A DNA stretch of 64,000 nt from Clitopilus passeckerianus (GCA_944990035.1 CALYLX010000089.1:1-64000); one strand, 5' to 3'. Positions 1 to 12,249 are shown, counted from the first letter of the stretch. Numbers and translations are program-made. The notes: a model not told the origin generated them from the letters alone.

Positions 1-2120
1 CTGGCGGGGTACGATTCTGAACGGCCATAGGCATGTGCTAGGTCAAAATCGCGGAATGGATGGATCACTTCATTTATTGCCCCAAAGCTTCAGCTGAAGT
101 TCGAGCCCCGGGCCATTGCAGGCGAATTAATTAGCGTCGATGTCCCACCATAGGTGATTAGAGGTGTGGATGCCGTAGAGGTGCTATCACTCTCCGTTTC
201 TGGTCAAAATCTTCGTTCGCTCTCAGTATGCCTGTAGCACCAAGGACGACGTCTCCCAACTTTGTCAATCTGTTCGAGTAAGTCAGTAGCGACAACAAAC
301 AAAGCGATTCGCTGTCTACGGTCGTGGCCACCGATCCCAGAACGACCAACTTGAACTCGCGAAAATATTGGAAGGGGATCTTCGACTGCATCTACACTTG
401 CATTCCACCGTCTTCAAAATCGCTCAACCCCGACTTTAATTTGACTCTGATCGCTCTGATCTCTGTCGTTAAGGAATCATTACAGTAAGGATCAGTGTGT
501 TTTCATGAAATAGGGCGAGGACCTGTAACCGCTGGGTTCAGCTTTTCAAGGAGTGAGTTGCTCGGTTTTTCCGACGCCCATTCCCCGATGCTCCCAAGTA
601 CCATGGTCCATTTCTGAGCGAACGCGTCCGGCTTTGCTAATTCATCGTCACGGTGAAAATGAACAATTCACATATGTCTGCAATTTCGCTGCCTGTAAGG
701 GTCAACCAGCTCAAAACCTACACCAATATTTTCCCTAAGCCTTCGTCCTTGTCCATCGCGCTCACAAAGATCCGATGGTGTATCGATGGTGGTTTGCGAG
801 ACTGTTAGCAAGGAATTCTTACGCAAACGTTAATTGATACCATGAACATTAGGGTTTTCAAAGTTGAAAAGGTTTCGTCCCATTAATGGGTATTCCGCTA
901 CCTCCTTATTCGTCCCTTGCTTTAAACAGAGCGTTTGGCATATATACTTTTCACCATTCTCAGTTTCAGACCGAACAAGGGTCGGGAATGGTGAATAATG
1001 GAACCAAACTTTTCAACTTTGACCCCCATTGAAAATCAATGATTTTGTTACACGTGATCTCACTTTCATTCGGAAGGGTAAATCACTGATCATGAACTTG
1101 CGACCGAAATCCTGCTGCTGTGTTGAGCAAACTTAGTGGGTTCTCCCATTCAACGAGGTATTCTAACTGTGCCTACTGACTTCCTAGATGCGGGGAAGGT
1201 ATCGGAGGTTCACAGATAACGAACAGGCGAGATTCTTGTTTAGTGGACAGATATATTCCGCTGTGGGGCCTGAGGCCTGATGGCATGTTTTGCAAAGATT
1301 TGCACGCACAGTGAATCACTGGCAAGTATTTCCATGCTGGGTCATGTGATTGGGGCAAAATGATATAGCCAGATGTTTGGAGAAATAATGGAGACCCTTG
1401 CAACGAAACCGACGGATTTCCGAGCTTTGTGTACATTCCTACAACCTAGTTATATTGTATAAGTTTCAGCCATCTATCCCTCCACGTCCATTTCTATAAC
1501 GTATGCTATAGGTTTTGGCTTCCCATTTTCTGTTTCATGTGTGTGGCCGTGAATGAACTATGTCCCAAACTGGGTGCAAGGAGAAAGGCCTGAAATATGA
1601 TCAGTACGCTCCACGTTACGGCCCGGGAAAGTGGCTCTAAACGTCACTAGAGAAGTTCAGCAGCCCAATCAATTTGTTTCGACCGAGGAAATCCTCTCGA
1701 ATTTGAGCGGCCTGCTCCACGCTTGACCATCCTAAAATGGGAGTTTGGAGCAAATCAACGGAGACACACAAGAAATTAGTACAATACATATATCTCCTTG
1801 ACCGCCCTGCTCTGCCATTCTGGTTGGCGTATGCGTTGCTAGTTATCGTAGACATGGTTAGCGAGCGATGTATGTAGCTGATCAACATTCATCGATCCAT
1901 GATCAAGGTCGTATTGCAATGGTTGACATGTTGAGAGCACTTTCTCGCTTTAGGTGATGACGCCACAAATTTGCCCCAATCGTGGGTCATTTCGAGCGAA
2001 ATCCGAATGAATCCGAGCGATCAAAAACATTTTCAATTGGACTGCCGCTGAACGCGCTGAACTACTCTACTCCCTGCACGATCAAATTCCAAAACGAATC
2101 AATGAAGCCTTCTCAGACTA
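1..2120. other. Gene-poor left flank
   Basis: No convincing gene on either strand. The open frames are short, lack family-like motifs, and are not joined by plausible introns. A CACGTG hexamer lies near 1051. This stretch may hold decayed sequence, but nothing was recognised. Confidence 0.5.
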
Positions 2121-2351
2121 CACTCTTCTATGGTTGAATTGTTCGGCACAACGGTTCATCCAAACGATGCGAAGCTCTCCACCTGACTGACCTACAATTC
2201 AAGAACTACACTCTGGCGGTCCGCTCTATTATCCCGCTCACTCTTCTATGGTTACATTGAAGGCATAACAGTTTGAACAAACGACGTGGCGCTCTCCGCC
2301 TGACTGACCTACAATTCATAACTATACTCTGGCGGCCCGCCCTATTATTCC
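2121..2351. repeat. Two-copy tandem repeat, period about 118 bp
   Basis: Two direct copies begin with the same CACTCTTCTATGGTT-like start at 2121 and 2239. Both run through CCTGACTGACCTACAATTCA and ACTCTGGCGG to a CTATTAT-TCCG-like end. The copies differ by scattered substitutions, so the duplication is not recent. The block ends about 90 bases before the TATA box of the GH62 gene, so it duplicates part of that promoter. Confidence 0.8.
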
Positions 2352-2440
2352 GTACTTGACAGTGAGCCACTTTGCTTCTCGCACGGCCCCAAAATCGAAC
2401 CCCATTTCCCGCCATTTCTCCTGCCAGCCACTGTTGCAAG

Positions 2441-2447
2441 TATAAAG
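2441..2447 (+). promoter_or_regulatory. TATA box of the GH62 gene
   Basis: TATAAAG lies 55 bases upstream of the ATG at 2496. That spacing fits a strong inducible fungal core promoter with a short 5' leader. Confidence 0.6.
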
Positions 2448-2495
2448 GCGCATGGTAGGCATAGGAAATACTCCTCACCATAGGAATCGCCCACA

Positions 2496-3795
2496 ATGCT
2501 TCAAGCTCTTATAGTCCTTTCGATGACAATCTCGGTCGCTTTGGCCGGCATACCGCTCTGGGGACAGTGTGGCGGCGTACGTATTAAATCATCGCTCATT
2601 GCACGCTCCTTACTGACTTTCGAATTACAGCAAGGCTACACGTATGACTGAATTCTTCGCCCAATGAGTACAGAGGTGACTAACCGTTCTCTTAGTGGCC
2701 CAACAACTTGTGACGAGGGCATTTGTACGGTTCAAAACCGTGAGTAACAGCTATCGCGAGTTGAAGTAATCACTGCTAAATCACACCCAGAATGGCACTC
2801 CGAATGCATTGAGGGCTCAGGGGACGATCGATATCAACGTTCTTAGTCCCAGGGCAAACCTCCCCACCAGCTACAAGTGGAGCTCGAGCGGCCCACTCAT
2901 TGGCCCCAAGTCAGATGGCCGAAACATCGCTGCTCTCAAGGATCCCTCCATCGTATACTATAACGGCAAATACCACGTCTTCGCCAGCACGGCGACCGCC
3001 GGAGGTTACAACATGGTCTACCTGAGCTTCACCGACTTCAATCAGGCAGGATCAGCGACCTATTACTACCTAGACCAGACCCCGATCGGTTCGGGCTACC
3101 GTGCTGCCCCCCAGGTCTTCTTCATGGCCCCGCAGAACAAGTGGTACCTCATTTACCAGAATGGTAATGCCGCATACTCGACCAACAACGACATCAGTAA
3201 TCCGGCAGGTTGGACGGCCCCTAAGAACTTCTATAGTGGTGTCCCCAACACTATCAAGAACAACATCGGCAACGGCTACTGGGTCGACATGTGGGTCATT
3301 TGCGACTCAGCCAACTGCCACCTCTTCTCTTCCGACGACAATGGTCACCTCTACCGCTCGCAGACATCAGTCAGCAACTTCCCCAATGGCATGAGCGAAC
3401 CGGTCATTGCGCTCCAGGATGCCAAGAATAACCTCTTTGAAGCATCCAACGTCTACAAGGTTGGCGATGCCTACCTCCTCGTCGTAGAGTGCATCGGCAG
3501 CGACGGTCGCAGATACTTCCGCTCCTGGAGCTCAAACAGCCTCAGCGGCTCGTGGGCTCAGCTCGCTGCATCGCAGGCCAACCCGTTTGCGGGTGCCAAC
3601 AATGTTGCATTCAGCGGTTCCGCCTGGACCAAGGATATCAGCCATGGCGAAGTGATCCGCACGAACGTTGATCAGACTATGTCCATCAGTACGTGCGGTA
3701 TGCGCTACCTCTACCAGGGTATCAGCCCCACAGCTGGCGGTGATTACAACTCACTCCCTTGGAAGCTCGCTCTCCTTACTCAGACCAGTTGCTAA
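2496..3795 (+). CDS. CBM1-GH62 alpha-L-arabinofuranosidase, frameshifted between domains
   Basis: Secreted enzyme that removes arabinose side chains from arabinoxylan. The ATG at 2496 opens a signal peptide (MLQALIVLSMTISVALA). A complete fungal cellulose-binding module follows (WGQCGG, GYT, GPTTC, then Cys-x-x-x-Asn-x-Trp-His-x-x-Cys). The CBM1 is spread over four exons split by three introns of about 51-54 bases. The GH62 five-blade catalytic domain follows in one exon. It shows the LKDPS Asp (general base), the YWVDMW Asp and the LFEASN Glu (general acid), in family order and at full length. In this sequence the CBM1 frame hits a stop just after a GGGG run at 2820-2823. One G fewer would join it to the GH62 frame. 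No alternative acceptor repairs the frame. This is either a sequencing error or a real split of the two modules. Confidence 0.9.
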
Positions 3796-4191
3796 TCAGT
3801 GACCCGGACAAATGTTAGTGCAGAATGTAGTGATGTTTCTTTCGCGTTCTACCGTTTTGAATCGTATCAAGTTGATATGGGGACGTTTCCTGTGAATGAC
3901 TTGTACCAGACTTGAAATATGGAATGAATGCTTTTTCGAGACCTTATAGAGGAGAGATTACGAGCCCAGGATTTAGGGGATCACAGGCGATGAAAACACG
4001 AACCGTCGTCGAGTCTGTGTCTGCTATGTGGACCCATGCGTCCCGTGCTCTCTGGGATAACTCCGAGTGCGACCGCGGGGATTATTGCATTTATCATGTT
4101 AACGAGAGGCCACCAACGTATGCCCTCATCTATTCGTGTAACACTGCACTCAATGGCATAACTGACTCTCTATTTTCCTCTGGCTTAGGAG
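3796..4191. other. Convergent intergenic region
   Basis: Shared 3' flank of the GH62 gene (+) and the P450 gene (-). No gene or repeat was recognised. Confidence 0.5.
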
Positions 4192-6583
4192 CTACACTTG
4201 CACCGGAATTAAAGGTTTCCCCGTCGGATCTCGCGAAGGAGCAATATTCGCTGCCCAGAGAATGATCGCTATGGCCATATATAGTGCATTGTCAGCAACA
4301 TATCTGCCTACGCAAACCCTGCCAGTGCAAAAAGGTCAGGACGAAGATGCCTTCAATTTCGATCCACCGATACCTGGTACCAAATCCCTGAAGATAAAAA
4401 AAGTAAGTTATGCACGAGCGTGTATCATACGTAACAGACTTACAAAACTGAAGTGGCCTAGTTTTCGCCGCCGTTAGCACAGACATGGAGTGACAAGCCA
4501 ATTCCCACCTTCTGGGGGGTAAATCAGCCCATCTCGTTCAAGATCCTTTGAATTTACCCTTACCTCCTTTACTCTCCTTCATCTCAGTAAGGTGCGGGTT
4601 GTTCATGAATCGGGGTGGGTTGAATTCGTCTACATCTTCGCCCTTAGAAAAGGGTCAGTGAGGGCCAAATTTTTGCACAAGAGCTTGAGGCTGACGTAGA
4701 TGCTCTTGTCTCTGTGGAGGGCCCTACATACACATTAATAAGACTAGAGGCGCCCAAAAGCACAGAATTGCTCACCAAACATTCGGTAAACAGATCGTTC
4801 CTTTCGGTATCAAGAAACCGTTGTAAATGTCGTCCTATATTCTCACCTCAACAGGCGCGCTTGCTCCATAGATCATGCGAGGACAAACCTTCGTTGTAAC
4901 GTGGTGAACCCCTGCCGGAGGAGATGATTCGTTTAATCAACTGACTGAAGCCAAGAGAATACCCTCTTACCGAGGGGAATACCGTCCTCCACCGTAGGAC
5001 TTCACGAATGGTTGCTTCTATGTATGGCAGGTGTTGCTTATCCTCGAACGTTGGCATTCTGGAACGTCCAACCGCGGAATCGAGCTCTTGTTGACAACGA
5101 CTCTGAATTTCAGGGTAGGCTATCATTGCTAGAAGAAACCACGATAGCACTGCAGAGGTCTGGAAAGTGGCCCAGGTGAGCTCAAGTATTTCATATTCAT
5201 CACCTAGAAAAATCTCACCGTTTCTGTACCACCAGAACTACGAGGGATGAATAGTGATGAGCTGGTAAAGGAGGATAAACGCACAAGATAGTTGCAGAGA
5301 GCCAGGCAGCTTGCCGATCCGACGATTCATTCCTTCCTTTCTCTCGATCAACGAAGCAGCAAAACTCGGTCGTTCGTCGCCTTCTTTCTATGGGCACATT
5401 AGAACCAGAAACGGAAGGTTCACGAACACGTACAATTCATTTTTCCACATCTAGGAAGAGCCTTTCGAAGAGGCGCGAGAAACGCTTGAACCCAGCTTCG
5501 GCATCTCTCCTCCACTTAGCAAGACTCCTAGGTAGATGTTCAAGCCAAGGCAAGAACTCGACAAGATGCGTGCCCGGATATATTGAATGAATCAGCATAT
5601 CTGTGAACTCGTTGATCTCAGAAATTGAGGGATCCTTGCACGAGGAAAGCGGTGGCAGGTCATAAACTAAAGACAAGGTGCTCGAGAGGGTGTAACTAGG
5701 AGACGATACGCTGAATCAAGAGACAACCAAAAACACAGATTACAGTATACTTACCGCCTGAATTCAGCATCCCAGTTCTCAGAATTTCGCATAAGACCAT
5801 CAAGGAGTAGTAATGATTCCTTCCTTTGAATGGGATGCAATTCCGTAATCGCTTTCTTGGTCAGTGATTCATGGCTAGCCCGGCGCATCCGCTTCCAACT
5901 GGAGACGAATCAGAAAATGGAGGAGATCATCTCAAGATCCCAGGTTCGAACTTACATTGGGTTTTGTCCGGATAACACCATCATCATACCACCCGTGAGG
6001 ATTTCCGACGCAACTGGTAACGTAACGATTAATCACCGTCGGAGGGTTGTTGTGAGGACGGGGTCTGTTACCTATCCATCGTGGGCGATCTCCGTAGGTA
6101 CCACCCCGACGATTGAGCAGGTCATCTGCTACCTCCCGATTGTTTAGAAAGACAATTCCTTGACCGAAGACGTGTATGTAAACCAAAGGACCTGACCTCA
6201 GGCATTAGCTTGCCGAGGCCAAGAATGTTAACATATACAGGATACACACCGTACTTGTCTTTCCATCCTTCAGCTGTCTTCCACATCGACAGAGATACAT
6301 CGAAGATATTTCCCAGTAGAGGTATGCCCTTGGGCCCTGGAGGTAAAGGAGTCTTTTTCTTCGTACTGATTTCTATCCAGAGATATGTGATCAGAGAAAC
6401 CAAGGGAGCTGCAGCCAGTAACTGGCTTTGTGATGGTAAGCAATGGCATCGCTCGTTTATCGTATGTCTCCCCCTGACTTGTCCACCACAGCTGGTATAA
6501 ATATACCAATTCCAATGGAGACAATTCATCAGGTCAAAATGGTCCGTCATCCCGTCGAGAGCGGACAAACATAGCTCAAACAC
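4192..6583 (-). CDS. Cytochrome P450 monooxygenase with two 14-nt microexons
   Basis: Haem-thiolate monooxygenase, membrane-anchored, many introns. The N-terminal part has a hydrophobic helix (LLAAAPLVSLITYLW) and the hinge PPGPKGIPLLGN. Next come YIHVFGQGIVFLNN and the GDRPR segment. Further on are the K-helix ExxR (REVLRWR), the GFLIPKGT strand, PPRFMNNP and the haem loop FGFGTRVCVGRYVADN. The haem loop assembles only if 4444-4457 and 4374-4387, both 14 bases, are spliced as separate microexons. All their borders are GT/AG. The conserved F-P-L-G-V segment needs one extra base in the G run at 4974-4977 (C run on the coding strand). The exact start (6583 or a later ATG) is unsure, and so is the C-terminus: the frame stops at 4192, short of the usual P450 tail. 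Substrate unknown. Confidence 0.85.
4374..4457 (-). other. Paired 14-nt microexons in the P450 haem loop
   Basis: Exon 4444-4457 encodes H-F-S-F. Exon 4374-4387 encodes G-F-G-T and two bases of the Arg codon. The intron between them begins GTAAGT and ends TTCAG. The next begins GTATCG and ends GGCAG. Together with the following exon they restore FxxGxRxCxG exactly. Confidence 0.8.
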
Positions 6584-7028
6584 ATCACATCGCCTTGTAG
6601 CTTCGCCCGCGGAGTTGAAAAAAAGCCACCATTTCCAGGCTAAATGGGCTCTTTTCCGTCCCTAGTCAAGTGCCCTGGTTTCACGGAGTTTTTCGGTGTG
6701 AGAAGGAATGCAAAGGGCTAAAGACGTCGCCTTCAAGGTTCAAAATGAAGAAATACGGGATCAGCTTTCCATCCACTCGCCGGGCTCACCAGGCTCAGCT
6801 TCAGGCACGTATTGCGATGGCCAGTCATGCTATCAGAATTAAACTTCAGCACCAGGTACTAGAATTTTGAGAAAGCCTGCCACACCTCTGCCGGCTGCCT
6901 TGGTGGTTTGCGTTTAATTCTTGTGGCAATAGCTCCGGACGAGTGACACATGCGCCAAGCACATCGCCATAGCCTACTAGGAGAAAGGGCAAAAAGATTC
7001 TATAGGCGGTCTAACGGACATCATTACG
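6584..7028. other. Intergenic region between P450 and PITH genes
   Basis: 5' flank of the P450 and 3' flank of the PITH gene. No open frame with family features is present. Confidence 0.4.
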
Positions 7029-7870
7029 CTATCTCGCTGTTGTCTGTTGACCGCCAGTCTTCTGAGCAAGCCTGTCGACCAAGGGAGCATCTGCAGCATT
7101 CTCTGCGCGAATCTCCAGCTTGGTATTGGCATCTCTTGCGCTCGACCGTCGATCACCGCGAAAGCCAACATAGTACACCCTAGAAGTGTCGCCGCCATCT
7201 GAGTCACTCTGAAGATATCATCAGATATACGTAACAATAGATGGTATCGGTAGGGCTCACCAGGAACAAAGAAACGGAGGTCACGCTTGCAAAAGCTGCC
7301 ACTCGTAACGGATATTCAACAACACCGGTTTCTCCAGTCAGCAGCTGAGTATCCAGCTGGGGCCGGATCGCCTCTGCATCACTGAAGTCGATTATGTTCG
7401 GATAGTTGAGGAATATACGTAGACGACGCGGGGCTACCTCCCCTCTGCCTAAGCTCAGTCAGAAGGCAGTTCAAGTTATTGAATCGGTATAGCATACCAA
7501 TTTTAAGCAGCACCGACCTGAGCCTAACGCTCTCCACGAAAGGTATGTGAAATATCATCTTCGCCTTTGATTAGACCATTTAGTCGAGGTTTAGCTCTGC
7601 ATCAAATTACCTGGTCATCCACCCCGGAATCGGCAAATTTGTCTGTGTCATCTCTCTCGTCCCAGGGCTTGATAACGGCACGGGCATCCTCTGGAACCAC
7701 TAGATTCAGACCATGAACTCTGAGAGAGAGTAGAGAGGCAAAAGTCCTATAGTGCCCCATAAGATCGTGGGCTTAGCGGCTTACCTATCCTTGTCTATAA
7801 GCCCATACAGATTGGTAGTCTCCGCTCCTAGTATATTTGCGGCATTCGACTGGGATTCTCGAGGGACCAT
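7029..7870 (-). CDS. PITH domain-containing protein
   Basis: Five exons (7785-7870, 7611-7719, 7498-7558, 7261-7448, 7029-7208) give a 207-residue protein, the usual length for stand-alone PITH proteins. All junctions are GT-AG and keep frame. Recognisable stretches are LYGLIDKDRVHGLNL and VIKPWDERDDTDKFADS. Then come IFHIPFVESVRLRS, PRRLRIFLNYPNIIDFSDAE, GVVEYPLRVAAFASV, and RVYYVGFRGD. The family is named for the proteasome-interacting domain of thioredoxin-like proteins. No thioredoxin domain is present here, so a proteasome link is an inference from the family. The start at 7870 lies 130 bases from the start of the divergent uS5m gene. Confidence 0.9.
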
Positions 7871-7999
7871 GGATGTTCAAGCGAAAGAGGATTGCGTGTG
7901 TCCGGCCCGACAGCCGCGTCAATGCTGGACTGACCGGTCACGTGTCATTTCCCAGTTTTTTCCTGCCACTGGCTCGGGCAAGCAAGGCTTCACCAACGT
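7871..7999. promoter_or_regulatory. Short bidirectional promoter with an E-box
   Basis: The starts of the PITH gene (-) and the uS5m gene (+) are only about 130 bases apart. One perfect CACGTG E-box lies at 7939-7944, near the middle. Both genes probably share this promoter. Confidence 0.5.
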
Positions 8000-9475
8000 A
8001 TGTTCAGGCTTGCTCGTCGTCTTGCTCAACCACGGGCCCTTTCACGCGCCTTGCGCGCACAAAGGCCCCAAAGTCCCCGCACCATCTCTGGCAACTCATG
8101 GACGCAGTCTTGGCACATTCAAACCGACTCGGCCAACTCAGAATGAATATGACGAGTCTTCGGAGCAGCCAGGTATGTTGTCGAAGATTTGTATGAAAAC
8201 ATGAAGGTTATAAGCTCTTTGAAACAGGAAATGTATTGCCTACACCTGCGGAAGAATTGTCGGCACATTTGAAGCGCCCCGAGGTTCGACGTGGACTCAA
8301 AACGCTCAGCAATGACGAGGGCACCAAACTGCAGAACCTCGTACATTCAATATATGACAATAGGACAGGTGCTGAGCGCATGGAAATCTTGGACCAAATT
8401 AATGATCTATTGTCACTACGTGGTCTTGGCTTGAAGTACACTCAGAGGTTACCGCCTATCCAACACGAACCTGAGACGGACTTTCTCAAAGAATGGGAAG
8501 AGCTCACAGGCGAAAAGCCTCAGAAACGACCCTTCCCGAGTGAGTAGCATCTACTAGGTCCTGATTGGACATATTCTTACGAGTTCGGAATGAACCAGGG
8601 CGCCGCCGTAATGAAGATTCTGAGGCTACGTCAAGCACTTCATCTCAGGCGCAGAAAACAGCCACCGCAGGGGAGGATTCCACCCAATACCCAAACCTTA
8701 TGACGCCAGATCCCCTTCTTGACGCGCGAGACGTGTTAGAGCTTCCACCCACCGAAGATTGCCCCTACCATAATCGTGTCATTGTCCGGAATCACACCTC
8801 CATATTTAATGCCGCCGCGGAAGCCCAAGGAGCGACAGTCGACGAGAATTACACCCCAACCCGAACCGATGAAACTGAAGAAGCATCCAGTTCATTGGAT
8901 AACCTTCCTCTCACCATGCAGGAGCAACGGAAACTCTACCGCTTCCCCTCATCACCAAGCGTGTGACCCAACAAACCGGTAAAGGCAAGATTCACAGAGT
9001 CTTCGTCATGACTGTCGTTGGTAATGGTGACGGTATGGTTGGCCTCGGTCAAGCCAAGGACGCGGACGGCACTCGCGCCTCCATGAAGGCCTTCGCTCAA
9101 GCCGTACGCAACATGGACTGGGTCGAGCGATTCGAGAAGCGTACGATTTGGACGGAGATGGAGACTAAGCTTGGTGCCACCGAAGTCATCATGCGCCCAC
9201 GCCCTGTCGGTTTCGGCCTTCGCTGCAACCCATACCTTCACCAGGTGCTTAAAGCAGCAGGAATCAAGGACATCAGCGCCAAAGTCTGGGGTAGCCGCAA
9301 CAAGATGAATGTGATCAAGGCTGCCTTCCGGATGCTGCAATCTGGACACGCGCCATTGGCGATGGGAGACGGCGTCGGCGGTCCAGGCAGCAAGTTGAGT
9401 AAAGGCTCAGGGTTGAGGAGTAAGAGTGACATAGAACGAGAGCGGGGTAGGCAGCTGATCAGCTTGAGGAAGTAG
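8000..9475 (+). CDS. mrps5: Mitochondrial small-subunit ribosomal protein uS5m
   Basis: The C-terminal exon carries the S5 double-stranded RNA-binding segment (RVTQQTGKGKIHRVF, VVGNGDGMVGLGQAKD) and the S5 C-terminal fold (RPRPVGFGLRCNPYLHQVLKAAGI). Upstream exons carry a fungal extension with PLTMQEQRKLYRF before the core. An Arg-rich, acid-free N-terminus from the ATG at 8000 (MFRLARRLAQPRALSRALRA) looks like a mitochondrial presequence. Introns lie near 8171-8225 and at 8540-8598. Two frame breaks are seen. One is in the C run 8945-8948, where one more C joins YRFP to LITKRV. The other lies between the presequence and the TRPTQNEYDES segment, near 8060-8110. As the gene should be essential, errors in the sequence are the likelier cause. 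Confidence 0.85.
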
Positions 9476-10052
9476 TTGAGAGGCGTGTTTGCTGCTGTTC
9501 TGCGGTTATTAATTCTATTGCTATCATTGCTGCTCCATTAATTGTTGTCTACCCTTGCGGTGTAGATCCCTATAATATACAATTTGAATACATCTTCTAG
9601 AAGGCTTCAAATGATAACCGTCAAAAAAACGTTGGGGAAGGTCAAAGGCGCTGCTGTCAGTAAAATCCGTTGGAACATTCCACCAAGTTCTCAAGCGATC
9701 AGCGTGTTTTTGTATCATTACAACTCGTGCTATTGCGTCGTGGTAATCGTAAGAACTACATAGGTGCAGTAAACTACACTATTGACGTGGAATGAATATA
9801 TGTAATCCACGTATGCTAGAGATAATATGCGAAAAAGTGTACAACAGACCAGCCCCCTATGAAACCTGGCTACTTTACAACATCTTTGGAATAAATAATG
9901 CAAATGAATGACTTGTAGTATGAACAATGTGTTGCGATGCGATGCAGATGATAATGCAGTGGTGAGATGTTTTGGTATGCAGGAGAATGCGGATATGCAA
10001 TGAGGTGGGGAAAACGAAGAATAAAGATGAACGTCAAGCATTCTATGCGGTT
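9476..10052. other. Convergent intergenic region
   Basis: 3' flanks of uS5m (+) and the kinase gene (-). It is AT-rich with no supported gene. Confidence 0.5.
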
Positions 10053-12249
10053 TCACTGTGCGCCAGCATAGGCGAAAAATTTTCCTGGACTGAACCATCG
10101 TGTCGAGCGAACATACGAAGGGCGTTCAACTTGGGGAGAAAAGTGGAAGATCTCCTCCGGCGAGCTGGTGCGCTCTTGCGGCGACATGGTATTCCAGGAA
10201 GTCGAGAGAGGTGTCGGATGAAACGCTTGATAGCCCGAAGAGGCTGCTGCTGCCCCGCCGGTAGAGGCAAAGTGGGCGTGAGCTGAAGCCGGCGCAGGCG
10301 GCGGAGTTGGTGGAGGAGAGGGTGGTAGCGAACGAGGGAGGAACTTGAAAGGATTGAAGACGCCAGATGACCTGGGCTTCGACACGCCGCTAAAGGGTTT
10401 ATTGGACGAGGCACTATTGAATGCGAACCTTGTGGAGGGGGCAACGTCGGTCATTGAGGTTATAAAGGACGGAGAAGGCTGACTTGAATGGGGTGTCTGG
10501 CACTGCACCTTCGTATCGTACCCAGACCATGCCTCCGTGGGTGATGGGGTCTGAGATCTTGTAAATGAGAATGCCATGTCCTCGCTATACATGGAGCTCG
10601 GCATGGAAGAGTAAAGGGACGGGGAAGAAATGTCGGACGTGTTGGCATCCCAGTGGCAGTAAGTCGGCGAGTTCATCTCCTTGTCGTTCATCGGCGTGTC
10701 CATCGGCACGTGGAGGCCAGTCAGCGATGTTTTCGTGTCGGATACGGCACTCGTGAAGAAGAAAGAAGACGGGTAAACATCGTTCTCGATAGCAGTTTGC
10801 ATGATAGAAGTCGTGGGTGAATGTGCCCCATCCAGGGTGGCATCGGGATTGAAGAAACGAAGTTGAGAAGAAATGTCAGTGTTGATCTTGAGGCCATTGC
10901 GCTGGGCATTGGCACCTCGGTTCGCTGGGAACTCGTCGAAGTTGTTGGGTGTCGGAGGAAGTGAAGGGACACGGGAGGATGCAGCGGAGATAGGGGTCAA
11001 TGGGCGATCAAGGAGATCATCAAGCTGAGCCTCATAAGCCCAGGTACCTCTTCCAGAAGAGAGTTGGTCCCAAGGAACGCCGTAAGACGAATCGTCCTCT
11101 GCGTAAACAGGGTTCTTCGCGAACAGAATCTCAGATTCTGAGTCCCCACTCCAGCAGGAAGAGAACTTGGGCCGGTCGACGGATTTGGTGATGGGAGAGT
11201 CGGGGATGGGGGATTCCTCCTTGGTGTCGTCGGATGAGGAGTCGCTGTCGTCGATTTCCATGCTGGACTCCCAGGGGCAACGAGCCATGCTGCCTTCAAA
11301 GACAGCGTCCATGGAGTAGAAAGTATTGACTTCCTCGATCGCGTGGCGTAGCTCGCGGAGAGTCATCCTTTCTCTCCAGTCGACTTCGAGCATGCGGATG
11401 AGCACCTCGTTGAGCTCATTAGAAATAGGAGAACGCTGGGGAGGAATCCAACAGGATCCCGGAGGTAGGCTTGGAAGGTTGCGTCGTCTGGAGTCGCGGA
11501 CTTCCAGGGGTTGCGGCCGGTGGCCAGGTTGAGGAGGATAATACCAAGAGACCAGATGTCGTTGAACATCGGTGAGTAATTGCCAGTGGGAGCGAAATCT
11601 CCACCTTGGCATTCTATAGAAGGCGCTCTGGTTAGCCCTTGATCAAAGCCATCAGAGGATGGGAAGGCTCACCTGGGCTCATATGGTACACGCTACCAGT
11701 GCGGAACTCTTCGCTCAACTTATCAGTTGTAGCGAGACCGAAGTCAGTGATGGCGACTCGGAGGCCATCGTTGAAGCAGAGAATGTTCTCCGGCTTGAGG
11801 TCGCGGTGGTAGATACCAAGACCGTGGCAGTACTCAACTGCGTCAAGCAGCTGAAGGAAAACGTGTTTGATGAGGTCGTCATCTCCAAGATATCGACATC
11901 TATGGAGGATCTGCGTGAACAAGTCGTGGTCAGGAGCAAAGTCCATGACAATATAGGTGCGATTGTATTCCTCGACGACTCGGTGAAGGGTAATCACATT
12001 CGGGTGAGGCGAGGCAATCTGATGGAGAGCGATTTCCCGGATGTGGATTTGCCGTTGTCGACTAGATTGATGGGGCTGCGCAACGAGGCATTTCACAGCG
12101 AAGGACTGGCGAGTCTTGATATCGACGGCCTTGTAAACCACACCATAACCTCCAACGCCAAGGACCTCGACGAGCTCCAGAGAACCATTATCAATGTATG
12201 TCCCAACGGGCGGGTGAGTTTCGGAAGAGGCAGAGTTCTTAAAAGACAT
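10053..12249 (-). CDS. Ran1/Ksp1-type Ser/Thr protein kinase
   Basis: Start MSFKNS at 12249. One intron (about 11613-11684) splits the SPE motif. Kinase landmarks are the Gly loop GVGGYGVV (31-38), Lys in AVK (53), YHRDLKPEN (148-154), DFG (169-171) and SPE (191-193). The lobe continues with NDIWSLGIILLNLATGRNPW and ends LEVDWRERMTLRELRHAIEEV. An EGSMARCPWESSMEIDDS segment typical of the Ran1 family follows. The rest is a long Ser/Pro-rich, low-complexity tail. In fission and budding yeast, family members repress meiosis or link nutrition to filamentous growth; that role is inferred here. The frame breaks once at 11428-11430, where FLPSVLPIS needs one more base in a short C run on the coding strand. 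Confidence 0.88.

Noticed and set aside
4192..4400. Stop codon inside the P450 haem region suggesting a pseudogene
   Set aside because: The stop at 4336-4338 falls in a 55-base intron; splicing restores the full haem motif.
8960..9475. uS5m C-terminal exon as a separate gene with its own start at 8963
   Set aside because: The start would be GTG inside a conserved segment; the upstream frame continues into it if one C is added, matching the usual uS5m extension.
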